Shown piece by piece: positions 1 to 8,229 of a DNA stretch of 64,000 nucleotides. The position numbers and the translations under genes were made by a program. The stretch is from Mycobacteriaceae bacterium. Lineage in GTDB: Bacteria > Actinomycetota > Actinomycetes > Mycobacteriales > Mycobacteriaceae. A model generated the notes under the pieces. That model had not been told where the DNA came from. It made no database searches and was given only the letters and a program-made list of their open reading frames with translations. Within the stretch, counting starts at the first letter, position 1; each line of letters opens with the position of its first letter. Location of the stretch: NCBI GenBank assembly GCA_019749805.1, contig JAIEPH010000028.1, positions 22,350-86,349 of the forward strand. Direction: 5' to 3'.

Positions 1-771
1 GACCCAAACCGCTGATATGGGGACTTCGACTGGCGGCGTCGCTTCGCCATCGAGAATCTGCTGGTGCACGGTCCTCAGCAATGGACTGGGATCGACACCG
101 AGTTCGTCAACGAGCCTTTCGCGCGTCTTCCGGTACGTCTCAAGGGCTTCGGCCTGTCTGCCGCTGCGGTATTGCGCGAGCATCAGCTGCCCGGCCAACC
201 GCTCGTCAAGCGGATGAGTCAGCGCGGCGGCCGTCAGCTCGCCGAGCAGTTCGGTATGACGACCGGCACGCAACGCAGCATCGTTGCGGTCGAGCATCGC
301 CGAAAACCATTCCAGCAGAAGCGATTCCCGAACATTGTTCATCCACGGCGTGTCCAGTACGGTGAATGGCTCACCTCGCCAGAGTTTCAGGGCGACATCG
401 AATGCGGTGGCCGATGCGGCGGGATCCACCAGTGCGCGGGCTGCTTCAACCGACCGCCTGAAGCGATACAGGTCAACGGACATCGGGTCGGCCTGAAGCG
501 TGTAGCCTCCGGGACTCCGCACGATCGCCACATCGTCGGCGCCCCCGAGGGAATGGCGCAAGCGCGATACATAGGCTGCCAGCGCGTTACGGGACCTGGA
601 CGGCGTCTCGCTCGCCCACACCCGGTCGATGAGTTGATCCGCGGTGACAGCGTGGTTGACGTCGACTAGGAGCGCGACGAGAACGCAGCGCTGCCGGGCA
701 TGCCCGACGTCGAGCTTCTGCCCGTCGAACCGGACCTCGACGTCGCCGAGTAGCCGGAACTCCACCGTCAC
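1..771 (-). CDS. SARP/AfsR-type transcriptional regulator with BTAD domain, 3' end cut by window
   Basis: The visible 257 residues start at a GTG preceded by a GGAAAG ribosome-binding site and run off the window edge. Residues 1-95 form an OmpR/PhoB-like winged helix (opening VTVEFRLLGDVEV, with TADQLIDRVWASETPS and NALAAYVSRLR). Residues 100-245 look like the bacterial transcriptional activator domain, ending in the family signature YRKTRERLVDELGVDPSPLL. SARP proteins bind direct repeats and recruit RNA polymerase; large members carry NB-ARC and TPR parts after the BTAD. Whether this one does cannot be seen because the C-terminus lies outside. The target is unknown; the neighbouring ArsR and GntR genes are on the same strand. 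Confidence 0.8.
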   Translation of the reverse strand, partial: MTVEFRLLGDVEVRFDGQKLDVGHARQRCVLVALLVDVNHAVTADQLIDRVWASETPSRSRNALAAYVSRLRHSLGGADDVAIVRSPGGYTLQADPMSVDLYRFRRSVEAARALVDPAASATAFDVALKLWRGEPFTVLDTPWMNNVRESLLLEWFSAMLDRNDAALRAGRHTELLGELTAAALTHPLDERLAGQLMLAQYRSGRQAEALETYRKTRERLVDELGVDPSPLLRTVHQQILDGEATPPVEVPISAVWV

Positions 772-853
772 GCCTACAGCTTTCCGCAGGCCGATGCGAT
801 CTAAGGGCGGATTCGCTTGCTCGCGAGGACGCGCATCGACTGCTTACTCGTCG

Positions 854-1195
854 TCAGCCGTGCCGCGCGCCGATCCAATGCAGGAGGTCGTGCACGATCT
901 CGTCCTCCAGGCGATAGCTCACGGCACGGCCGACCCGGGTGGAGCTCACCCAACCCTGCTGGCGCAGCACCCGCAGCGCCTGCGACACGGCGTTCTCGGA
1001 CCGTCCGAGCACCGAGGCAAGGTCGCCGACGTTGATGCCGGGCGCGCGGTGCAGGACGAGCAGGATCTCCAGCCGATGCGGGTCGGAGAGCAGGTCGAAC
1101 CGCTGCGCCCAGCCGCCGGTGTCGACGTCGGCGAGCGCCGACGATGCCCGTCGCACCACCGCATCGACGCCCGCGTGGCCACCTGCTTCCGCCAT
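854..1195 (-). CDS. ArsR-family winged-helix repressor
   Basis: A 113-residue protein of normal ArsR size. It has a recognisable ArsR winged-helix core: LLSDPHRLEILLVLHRAPGI, then LASVLGRSENAVSQALRVLR as the recognition helix, and a GRAVSYRLED wing. No cysteine is present in the recognition-helix metal site (the ELCVCDL box of ArsR/SmtB), so a classical alpha3 thiolate metal sensor is unlikely. A few His and Asp residues at the C-terminal end (EDEIVHDLLHWIGARHG) could form an alpha5-type site, but that is inference. The gene lies 68 bases downstream of the GntR gene, on the same strand. Confidence 0.8.
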   Translation of the reverse strand: MAEAGGHAGVDAVVRRASSALADVDTGGWAQRFDLLSDPHRLEILLVLHRAPGINVGDLASVLGRSENAVSQALRVLRQQGWVSSTRVGRAVSYRLEDEIVHDLLHWIGARHG

Positions 1196-1263
1196 CCGAC
1201 AAATCTAACCCCCTTGGCACCCCGAATGACGGCGATGACGTTCGTGTTTGCGCTGGCATCGGG

Positions 1264-2013
1264 CTAGTCCAGGAATCCGTGCAGCAGGGTGGCCGAGCCT
1301 TCGACGTGGGCGAGCATGGCCGACGCCGCACCCTCACTGTCGCCGGCCAGGATCGCGATCACAATGGCGTCGTGTTGCTCGTCGGAGTGGGCGATGTTGC
1401 GCGGCAGCAACGGGATCTGGTCCAGCAAGACGTTGAGGCGCATCCTGTTCTCGGCCACCAACGGCACCAACGATGGCGATCCGGCTGCCTCGGCGATGGC
1501 GAGATGCAGCCGCGAATCCAGTCGGCGGTAGTCGCCGGGCGCGGCGCTGCGGACATCACGCAAACGCGCCCACAGCTCCTCGCGTTCGGGTGCCGTCAGG
1601 GTTCGGTTGGCGGCCAGCCGCGCCGCTCCGACCTCGAGGATCTCCCGCAGCCGCAACGCGTCGTCGATCTGGGCGCGTGTTACCGCGTCGGTGTCCTGGG
1701 TGTACCTCGGCAACTCGTCGGCGAGAAAGGTGCCGCCGTAGCGGCCTCGCCGCGACACCAGATACCCGGCGTCGGCCAGCGACTTGATGGCCTCCCGCAC
1801 GGTGTCGCGGCTGACGCCCAGCCGCGATGCCAGCTCGCGCTCCGGCGGCAGCGATTCGCCGGGGGCGAGCACGCCGAGCCGGATGGTCTGCAGGAGCCTC
1901 CCGACCGTGTCCTCGAACGCGTTCCCGGGCCGAACCGGGCGCAGCAGAGCTTCGCTCGCCGCCGGGGCGGCGAATCCGGCCTTAGCCAGCGGTACGTCCG
2001 GATCGGCAGTCAT
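1264..2013 (-). CDS. GntR-family regulator, FadR/FCD subfamily
   Basis: The protein has 249 residues. The N-terminal winged helix (residues about 30-105) contains the GntR signature LAPGESLPPERELASRLGVS followed by RDTVREAIKSLADAGY and GRYGGTF. Residues 115-245 are the all-helical FCD ligand domain, with LREILEVGAARLAA, DSRLHLAIAEAAGS and the late His in EQHDAIVIAI expected for the metal/ligand site. It is the last gene of the leftward glnA4-amidotransferase-aldehyde dehydrogenase-SDR operon, only 16 bases after the SDR stop. It is therefore the obvious local repressor of amine catabolism. A candidate operator is the inverted repeat at 6444-6469 in the divergent promoter region. Confidence 0.88.
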   Translation of the reverse strand: MTADPDVPLAKAGFAAPAASEALLRPVRPGNAFEDTVGRLLQTIRLGVLAPGESLPPERELASRLGVSRDTVREAIKSLADAGYLVSRRGRYGGTFLADELPRYTQDTDAVTRAQIDDALRLREILEVGAARLAANRTLTAPEREELWARLRDVRSAAPGDYRRLDSRLHLAIAEAAGSPSLVPLVAENRMRLNVLLDQIPLLPRNIAHSDEQHDAIVIAILAGDSEGAASAMLAHVEGSATLLHGFLD

Positions 2014-2029
2014 GTTTTCTACAGCGCCT

Positions 2030-2803
2030 CTAGAGGGGGGTCACGTACGCAGAGCTGATGCCGCCGTCGACCAGGAAGGTCGACCCCGTGATGAACGAGG
2101 AGTCGTCGCTGGCCAGGAATGCGACGGCCGCGGCCAGCTCCTCCGGCTCGGCGAACCGACCAACGGGAATGTGGACCAGCCGGCGCGCCGCGCGTTCGGG
2201 ATCCTTCGCGAACAGTTCCTGCAGCAGCGGTGTGTTCACCGGTCCGGGGCACAGCGCGTTCACGCGAATCCCTTGACGCGCGAACTGCACTCCCAGTTCA
2301 CGGGACATCGCGAGGACGCCGCCCTTGGATGCGGTGTAGGAGATCTGCGATGTCGCCGACCCCATCACCGCGACGAACGAAGCGGTGTTGATGATCGAAC
2401 CTTTCTGCTGCGGAATCATATGGCGCAGTGCGGCTTTGGAACAGAAGAACACCGACTTCAGGTTGATGTCCTGCACCCGTTGCCATGCGTCGATGCCCGT
2501 GGTCTCGATGAGGTCGTCTTCCGGCGGGCTGATACCCGCGTTGTTGAAGGCGATGTCGACAGAACCGTGCGTCTCGGCGGCCGTATCGAACAGGGCATCC
2601 ACCGCGGCCTGATCTGAGACATCCACCTGAACGAAGGTTCCGTTGAGGTCGTCCGCAACGGACTTCCCGGTCGTCGGATCGATGTCACCGATGACGATGG
2701 TGGCGCCTTCGGCGCGCATCCGCTTGGCGCTCGCCAGCCCGATCCCGCTGGCGCCGCCGGTGATCACGGCGACCTTGCCCGCCAGTCGCTGGGTCAGATC
2801 CAT
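2030..2803 (-). CDS. Short-chain dehydrogenase/reductase (Rv2857c-like)
   Basis: A 257-residue classical SDR. It shows the nucleotide-binding TGGASGIG motif near residue 16, a GDID acidic turn after strand beta2 (favouring NAD(H)), NNAG near residue 90, the catalytic Ser-Tyr-Lys (SQISYTASKGG) and a C-terminal STFLVDGG. Its ATG overlaps the stop of the aldehyde dehydrogenase by one base, so the two are translationally coupled. Order and strand match the M. tuberculosis Rv2857c-Rv2860c block. In the proposed amine pathway it could reduce or oxidise an alcohol/aldehyde intermediate, but the substrate cannot be read from sequence. Confidence 0.85.
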   Translation of the reverse strand: MDLTQRLAGKVAVITGGASGIGLASAKRMRAEGATIVIGDIDPTTGKSVADDLNGTFVQVDVSDQAAVDALFDTAAETHGSVDIAFNNAGISPPEDDLIETTGIDAWQRVQDINLKSVFFCSKAALRHMIPQQKGSIINTASFVAVMGSATSQISYTASKGGVLAMSRELGVQFARQGIRVNALCPGPVNTPLLQELFAKDPERAARRLVHIPVGRFAEPEELAAAVAFLASDDSSFITGSTFLVDGGISSAYVTPL

Positions 2804-4167
2804 TAGTCATCTCCGATCGCATAGAAGACGTTCTTGGTTTCAGTGAATGACAGCGGCGCATCGGGCCCGAGTTCACGGCCAAGACCTGATTGCTTGAACC
2901 CGCCGAAGGGCGTGTTGTACCGCACCGACGAGTGTGAATTGACGGACAGGTTGCCAGACTCCACCGCGCGCGACACCCGGATGGCCCGCGACAGGTTGTC
3001 CGTCCAGATCGACCCGGAAAGGCCGTAAGGGGTGTCGTTGGCGAGCTCAATGGCGTCGGCCTCATCCTCGAACGGCAGCACCGCGACGACCGGGCCGAAG
3101 ATCTCCTCCCGCACCGTGCGGTCGGAGCGCTGCGGGGTCAGCACGGTCGGCGGGAACCAGTAGCCGGGCCCCGACGGCGCGTCGCCGCGGAACGCGACCG
3201 GTGCGTCGTCGGGCACATAGGAGACCACGGACTGCCAGTGCGACTTCGACACCAGCGGGCCCATCTCGGTGCCCTTGGCAGCCGGATCACCGACTACGAC
3301 GCCCTTGACCGCAGGTTCGAGCAGCTCCATGAAACGGTCGTAGACATTGCGCTGCACCAGGATCCGGCTGCGTGCACAGCAGTCCTGCCCGGCGTTGTCG
3401 AAAACCCCGTAGGGCGCGGTGGTCGCAGCCTTGTCCAGATCGCAATCGTCGAACACGATGTTTGCGCTCTTGCCGCCCAGCTCGAGGGTGACCCTCTTGA
3501 CCTGAGCCGCGGCGCCCGCCATCACGCGGGTGCCGACCTCGGTGGAACCGGTGAAGACGATCTTGCGTACGTCGGGATGGGTGACAAACCGCTCCCCTAC
3601 CACCGACCCCTTTCCCGGCAACACCTGGAACAGATCGGGAGGCAGGCCGGCCTCGACCGCGAGTTCGCCTATCCGGATCGTGGTCAGCGGTGTCCATTCG
3701 GCGGGTTTGACCACTACCGCGTTCCCGGCGGCCAGGGCCGGTGCGAAACCCCACACCGCGATGGGCATCGGGAAATTCCACGGCGTGATGACACCGATCA
3801 CGCCCAACGGCTCGTTGAACGTGACGTCAAGACCACCCGCCACCGGAATCTGCTTGCCCGACAGCCGCTCCGGTGTGGCGGAATAGAACTGCAGGACATC
3901 GCGAACATGACCGGCTTCCCACGTCGCATTGCCGATCGGATGTCCGGAGTTGGCGACCTCCAGCCCGGCCAGCTCGTCGACGTGCGCGTCGACCGCCGCG
4001 GCGAACGACCGCAAGGCGGCGGCCCGGTCGCCGGGTGCCAGACGCGCCCAATCACGTTGTGCCGCCTTGGCGCGCGCCACCGCGTCGTCGACACCCTCGA
4101 CACTGGTCTGCTCGACGGCGCGCAGCAGTTCCTCCGTCGCGGGATTGATCAGCTCACTAGCCGTCAC
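2803..4167 (-). CDS. aldC: NAD(P)-dependent aldehyde dehydrogenase (AldC/PuuC-like)
   Basis: With the GTG start chosen here the protein is 454 residues, a little short for a class 1/2 ALDH but with a complete core. Visible motifs are VITPWNFPM, KPAEWTPL, the catalytic-base segment ELGGKSANIVF, the catalytic cysteine in NAGQDCCARSR, and EEIFGPVVAVLPF. The GTG overlaps the upstream amidotransferase stop by 4 nt (GTGA), which decides the start; a longer reading would run inside the neighbour. In E. coli Puu-type pathways the corresponding enzyme oxidises the gamma-glutamyl aldehyde. The same role on a gamma-glutamyl aminoaldehyde or glutamylated ethanolamine product is inferred from context. Confidence 0.9.
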   Translation of the reverse strand: MTASELINPATEELLRAVEQTSVEGVDDAVARAKAAQRDWARLAPGDRAAALRSFAAAVDAHVDELAGLEVANSGHPIGNATWEAGHVRDVLQFYSATPERLSGKQIPVAGGLDVTFNEPLGVIGVITPWNFPMPIAVWGFAPALAAGNAVVVKPAEWTPLTTIRIGELAVEAGLPPDLFQVLPGKGSVVGERFVTHPDVRKIVFTGSTEVGTRVMAGAAAQVKRVTLELGGKSANIVFDDCDLDKAATTAPYGVFDNAGQDCCARSRILVQRNVYDRFMELLEPAVKGVVVGDPAAKGTEMGPLVSKSHWQSVVSYVPDDAPVAFRGDAPSGPGYWFPPTVLTPQRSDRTVREEIFGPVVAVLPFEDEADAIELANDTPYGLSGSIWTDNLSRAIRVSRAVESGNLSVNSHSSVRYNTPFGGFKQSGLGRELGPDAPLSFTETKNVFYAIGDD

Positions 4168-4973
4168 GCGGTCACCTTTTCCCTCGAATACGTCGCGGCC
4201 GCCTCGACCAATGCGGCGAACAGGCGCAGATCGTCCAGCCGTTCCTCGGGATGCCACTGCACCGCCAAAAGGAAGTGGTCACCGGGGATCTCGACGGCCT
4301 CGATGACGCCGTCGTCATCCTGCGCGCTGACGATCAGACCTTCACCGAGGCGGTCGAGGGCCTGATGGTGGTAGCACTGCGCATCCGACGACTCCCCGAT
4401 CAGCGCCGCCAGCCGGGTACCGGGCACGGTGCGCACCGACGACGTCGAGAACACCGCATTGCCCTGCTGGTGGCGGGTGTGGCCGAGTACGTCAGGCAGG
4501 TGCTGATGCAGGGTGCCGCCGAGTGCGACGTTGACCACCTGTGCGCCGCGGCAGATTCCGAGGACGGGCAGGCCACGCCGGATAGCGCCCCTGAGGAGCT
4601 CGAATTCCCATGCGTCGCGCCGGCGGTTGTCTTCGTTGGCCTCATCGGTGGCAGGGTGCGGATCCTGACCGTAGGCGCCAGGGTCGACGTCGCGCCCGCC
4701 GGTGATGATCAGCCCATCGAGTCCGTCGAGCACGCGGTCGACGATTTCGTCGTCCACGTGCTGCGGGGGCAGCAGTACCGAGATGCCACCCGCCAGCCCG
4801 ACACCCTCGAAATAAATGGCGGGCAGGAAGCTGGCGCGCACGTCCCACACCCCCGTCTGCGCCTGCTGCAGATACGTGGTCAATCCGACGACCGGTCGGG
4901 ATCTGCGTGCTCTTTCTCCCGTCGCTGCGCTCGCCCCGGCTCCGCCTTTGCTTCTCGCGTCAAAGCCGCTCAA
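4164..4973 (-). CDS. Class I glutamine amidotransferase-like gamma-glutamyl amide hydrolase (PuuD/Rv2859c-like)
   Basis: About 269 residues from a TTG start that overlaps the 3' end of glnA4 by 14 nt; no better start is visible. The peptidase C26 fold is clear: LDGLIITGGRDVDP, nucleophile Cys in LGICRGAQVVNVALGG, and the His/Glu pair in LAVQWHPEE. The N-terminal 20 residues are low-complexity and may not be translated if initiation is later. PuuD-type enzymes cleave the gamma-glutamyl group after oxidation and release glutamate, so this gene closes the glutamate cycle begun by the GlnA4-like ligase. It ends in a GTGA overlap with the aldehyde dehydrogenase. Confidence 0.88.
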   Translation of the reverse strand: MSGFDARSKGGAGASAATGERARRSRPVVGLTTYLQQAQTGVWDVRASFLPAIYFEGVGLAGGISVLLPPQHVDDEIVDRVLDGLDGLIITGGRDVDPGAYGQDPHPATDEANEDNRRRDAWEFELLRGAIRRGLPVLGICRGAQVVNVALGGTLHQHLPDVLGHTRHQQGNAVFSTSSVRTVPGTRLAALIGESSDAQCYHHQALDRLGEGLIVSAQDDDGVIEAVEIPGDHFLLAVQWHPEERLDDLRLFAALVEAAATYSREKVTA

Positions 4974-6339
4974 AGCCCCGCACCCTTTCCCAGTCCGTCA
5001 CGGCCGCGTTGTACGCGGTGAGTTCGACGCGGGCGTTGTTGAGATAGTGCTCCACGACGTCGTCGCCGAATGCCGCACGGGCCACTTCGGACTTCTCGAA
5101 CAGCGCCGCAGCCTCGGTCAGCGTGGTCGGAAGGCTTTCTGCGCCACTCATATAGGCGTTGCCCTCGAACGGTTCCGGCAGTTCCAGCTCGTGCTCGATA
5201 CCGTGCAGGCCGCCGGCGATCAGCGCCGACACCGCGAGGTACTGGTTGACGTCGCCGCCGGGCGCGCGACATTCCACCCGCATGCCCGGACCGTGCCCCA
5301 CCACGCGCAGCGCGCAGGTACGGTTGTCCATCCCCCACGCGATGGCGGTCGGCGCGAAGCTGCCCTCCGCGAATCGCTTGTAGGAGTTGATGTTCGGTGC
5401 ATAGAACAGTGTCAGCTCACGCAGCGTCGCCAGTTGGCCGGCGATGAAGCTGCGAAACATCGTCGACATTCCATCCGATGCACCGGGGTCGGCGAACACC
5501 GGAACCTTCGGCTTGCCGTCCTCGATACCACGCAACGAAATGTGGATGTGACAGCTGTTGCCTTCGCGCTCATCGAATTTCGCCATGAACGTCAGGCTCT
5601 TGCCGTGCTGATCGGCAATCTCCTTGGCACCGTTCTTGTAGATCGTGTGGTTGTCACACGTCACCCTCGCGTGGTCGTAGCGGAAGGCGATCTCCTGCTG
5701 CCCGAGGTTGCATTCGCCCTTCACGCCCTCGCAGTACATTCCCGCGCCGGTCATGCCGAGCCTGATGTCGCGAAGCAGTGGCTCCATTCGGGTCGACGCG
5801 TGCATCGCGTAGTCGACGTTGTAGTCCGAGGCCGCCGTCATGTTCCGGTAGCCCTTCTTCCATGCTTCGCGGTAGGAATCCTCGAACACCATGAACTCGA
5901 GCTCGGTCCCCACGTAGGGCACCAGACCGAGCTCGGACAGCCGGTCGATCTGGCGGTTGAGGATGCTGCGTGGCGCTGGGGTCACCGGGTCGCCGTCGAC
6001 GCGCTCCAGGTCTGCCATCACGAGCGCGGTGCCCGGCAGCCATGGCACGCGTCGCAGCGTCGAGAAGTCAGGCTTCATGGCCATGTCGCCGTAGCCGGTC
6101 TGCCAACTCGACATCGCGTACCCGTCGACGGTGTTCATGTCGACGTCGACGGCCAACAGGTAGTTGCAGCACTCCGCGCCATGCTCAGCGACGTCTTCGA
6201 CGAACAATCGCGCCGACACCCGCTTGCCGGTGAGCCGCCCCTGCATATCGCAGAACGCCAGGATGACGGTGTCGATGTCCCCGTCGGCCACCAGCTTTTC
6301 GAGGTCGGCTTGCGACAACATGCCCGATGCGGCGCTCAT
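4960..6339 (-). CDS. glnA4: Glutamine synthetase-like gamma-glutamyl amine ligase (GlnA4)
   Basis: 459 residues with a type I glutamine-synthetase fold. An N-terminal beta-grasp domain (FCDMQGRLTGKRV) is followed by the catalytic domain with ELEFMVFED, ECNLGQQEIAFRYD, SCHIHISL, the NINSYKRF loop and a C-terminal RVECRAPGGDVNQYLA. It lacks the adenylylation-site tyrosine loop expected of the housekeeping enzyme. Position and partners match Rv2860c/glnA4. The Streptomyces coelicolor GlnA4 is known as a gamma-glutamylethanolamide synthetase, and E. coli PuuA is a gamma-glutamylputrescine ligase. The divergent ethanolamine-type permease makes ethanolamine the first guess, with polyamines the alternative. 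It is the first gene of a five-gene operon. Confidence 0.88.
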   Translation of the reverse strand: MSAASGMLSQADLEKLVADGDIDTVILAFCDMQGRLTGKRVSARLFVEDVAEHGAECCNYLLAVDVDMNTVDGYAMSSWQTGYGDMAMKPDFSTLRRVPWLPGTALVMADLERVDGDPVTPAPRSILNRQIDRLSELGLVPYVGTELEFMVFEDSYREAWKKGYRNMTAASDYNVDYAMHASTRMEPLLRDIRLGMTGAGMYCEGVKGECNLGQQEIAFRYDHARVTCDNHTIYKNGAKEIADQHGKSLTFMAKFDEREGNSCHIHISLRGIEDGKPKVPVFADPGASDGMSTMFRSFIAGQLATLRELTLFYAPNINSYKRFAEGSFAPTAIAWGMDNRTCALRVVGHGPGMRVECRAPGGDVNQYLAVSALIAGGLHGIEHELELPEPFEGNAYMSGAESLPTTLTEAAALFEKSEVARAAFGDDVVEHYLNNARVELTAYNAAVTDWERVRGFERL

Positions 6340-6516
6340 GCAGCCCTGCCCTTCATCGTCAGAGACACGGAGATTGACTTGCTGTCAACCATTGGAGTTT
6401 GCCCGGCCTGGTTATAACCCTGCGTTTTACATGATTGTCACTCCCAAAGGTAGGACAACCGACCTTTGGCGAGTTTATTCTCCCTATGCCGCGTATTCAA
6501 CAAAGGAGCGAAAGCC
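6340..6516. promoter_or_regulatory. Divergent promoter region between glnA4 operon and permease, with two palindromes
   Basis: A 177-base intergenic region carries two symmetric elements. One is CCAAAGGT (6444-6451) and ACCTTTGG (6462-6469), perfect 8-bp arms with a 10-base spacer; inside lies GGT-N6-ACC (6449-6460), reminiscent of FCD-type GntR operators. The other is GGTTATAACC (6410-6419), a perfect 10-bp palindrome. Either could be bound by the GntR regulator at 1264-2013. A good ribosome-binding site (AAGGAG) precedes the permease ATG at 6517. Confidence 0.5.
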
Positions 6517-8061
6517 ATGGCCAACGAAAAGGCCCACGAAACGATGAAGGGCTCGGGCGGCGTCACGTACAGCCAGGCCGGCGAGGGCTATTTCGAGAAG
6601 CGACAGCTGAAGCGGACAGCGGGCTTCTGGGGCCTATGGGGCATTGGTGTCGCCGCCGTCATTTCCGGCGACTTCTCAGGCTGGAACTTCGGCATCGGCG
6701 AGGCCGGGTGGGGCGGTCTGGCGATCGCATCGGTCGTGATCGTGATCATGTACTTCGGGATGCTGTTCTCGATCGGCGAGATGTCGGCGGCCATGCCGCA
6801 CACCGGTGGCGCCTACTCGTTTGCGCGTGCCGCAATGGGACCGTGGGGCGGCTTCGTCACCGGTTTCGCCGAGACCATCGAGTACGTCTTCACCACCGCG
6901 GTGATCGTGTACTTCTCTGCCAGCTACGCCGACGCCGTGACCACCGATCTCTTCGATCTGAGCCTGCCCGCGTGGGTGTGGTGGGTCATCCTCTACGCAA
7001 TCTTCGTCGGCCTCAATTCATGGGGAGCGGAGATCTCGTTCAAGTTCGCGCTCGTCGTCGCGATCATCTCGATCGGCATTCTCGTGCTGTTCGGCATCCT
7101 GGCCGCCGTCAACGGCGCCGTCGACTTCAGCAAGCTGTTCGACATCCCGGCCGACCCCGAGGTGGCGGGCTCCTCGACGTTCCTGCCGTCCGGCTGGCTA
7201 GCGATCGTGTTCGCAATGCCTTTCGCAATGTGGTTCTTCCTCGGCATCGAAGAACTCCCCCTGGCGGCCGAGGAGGCTCACGAGCCCGCTCGCGACATCC
7301 CCAAGGCCGGCATCTGGGGTCTGGTGACGCTGATCGGCTGCGGTGCGATCGTGTTCTTCCTCAACCCGGCGGTGACGGGTTCAGCCGCACTGGGCGCCTC
7401 GGATGAGCCGCTGCTCGACGGGTTCCGAGCGTTCCTGCCGGAGAATCTGGCCGCTGTGCTGTCGGCGTTCGCGTTGATCGGTCTGCTGGCCAGTCTGCAG
7501 GGCATCATGTACGCCTACGGGCGCAACATGTACTCGCTGAGCCGGGCCGGTTACTATCCGAAGTCGTTGTCGCTCACCGGCTCTCGGCAGACGCCCTTTG
7601 TAGCTCTGGTGGCGGGCGCGGTGATCGGCTTCGTGGCCCTGCTGATCGTCAACGCGAACGAGGGTGCCGGTGCGGTGGTTCTCAACATCGCGGTGTGGGG
7701 TGCCGTCCTCGCCTATGGCCTGCAGATGATCTCGTTCCTGATCCTGCGCCGGAAGTTCCCGAATGCCCGGCGACCGTGGGTCAGCCCGACGGGCAACACG
7801 GGTGCGCTCATCGCGCTGGTCATCGCTGCGGTGACGTTCGTCGGTGTGCTGGTCAATCCGACCTATCGACCTGCGGTCATCGCGATCGCGATTTTCTATG
7901 TGATCGGCCTGCTGGTGTTCGGATTCTACGGTCGTCATCGCCTCGTCCTCTCCCCTGAGGAGGAGTACGCGGTGACAGGAGGCCTGCACGGCTTCGACCC
8001 GGAGGCCGAGGGGCTCGGCGGCACCATCGAGGACGAGATCCTGAAGGGCCATACCGACTGA
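6517..8061 (+). CDS. APC-superfamily permease, ethanolamine-permease type
   Basis: 514 residues from the ATG at 6517, chosen for its AAGGAG site; a start at 6466 would add 17 unlikely residues inside the operator region. About 12 hydrophobic segments are visible. The first contains the APC signature GIGVAAVISGDFSGWNFG, followed by GEMSAAMPHTGGAYSFARAA and GIEELPLAAEEAHEPARDIP, features typical of ethanolamine permeases of the APC superfamily. The soluble N-terminus (about 45 residues) and charged C-terminal tail are cytoplasmic by the positive-inside rule. Divergence from the glnA4 operon suggests it imports the amine that GlnA4 glutamylates. General amino-acid transport is the alternative. 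Confidence 0.85.
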   Translation: MANEKAHETMKGSGGVTYSQAGEGYFEKRQLKRTAGFWGLWGIGVAAVISGDFSGWNFGIGEAGWGGLAIASVVIVIMYFGMLFSIGEMSAAMPHTGGAYSFARAAMGPWGGFVTGFAETIEYVFTTAVIVYFSASYADAVTTDLFDLSLPAWVWWVILYAIFVGLNSWGAEISFKFALVVAIISIGILVLFGILAAVNGAVDFSKLFDIPADPEVAGSSTFLPSGWLAIVFAMPFAMWFFLGIEELPLAAEEAHEPARDIPKAGIWGLVTLIGCGAIVFFLNPAVTGSAALGASDEPLLDGFRAFLPENLAAVLSAFALIGLLASLQGIMYAYGRNMYSLSRAGYYPKSLSLTGSRQTPFVALVAGAVIGFVALLIVNANEGAGAVVLNIAVWGAVLAYGLQMISFLILRRKFPNARRPWVSPTGNTGALIALVIAAVTFVGVLVNPTYRPAVIAIAIFYVIGLLVFGFYGRHRLVLSPEEEYAVTGGLHGFDPEAEGLGGTIEDEILKGHTD

Positions 8062-8229
8062 CCACGTGCGTCGACTCGAGGCATTCTTGTGACAATCGTC
8101 TCGATCGGCATCGCGGTCACCGAGTTTGACCATGCCCATCCTGGGTAATTAACGGCCGCGCCGGTCGCCGACGCACGGCCGCAGTCAGCTCGATTGAGGT
8201 AGCGCCGATACAGAAGTAGGGTCGAACAG
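8062..8229. other. Intergenic region upstream of the osmolyte cassette
   Basis: 168 bases between the permease stop and the amidotransferase GTG. An AGTAGGG ribosome-binding site lies 8 bases before the GTG. No terminator hairpin with a T-run and no convincing operator is visible. Confidence 0.4.

Noticed and set aside
1144..2058. A 304-codon + strand frame opposite the GntR gene
   Set aside because: Shadow of the GntR/FCD gene, which has clear motifs on the minus strand.
4816..6417. A 533-codon open frame on the + strand opposite glnA4
   Set aside because: Antisense shadow of glnA4; composition is unlike a protein and no ribosome-binding site or motif is present.
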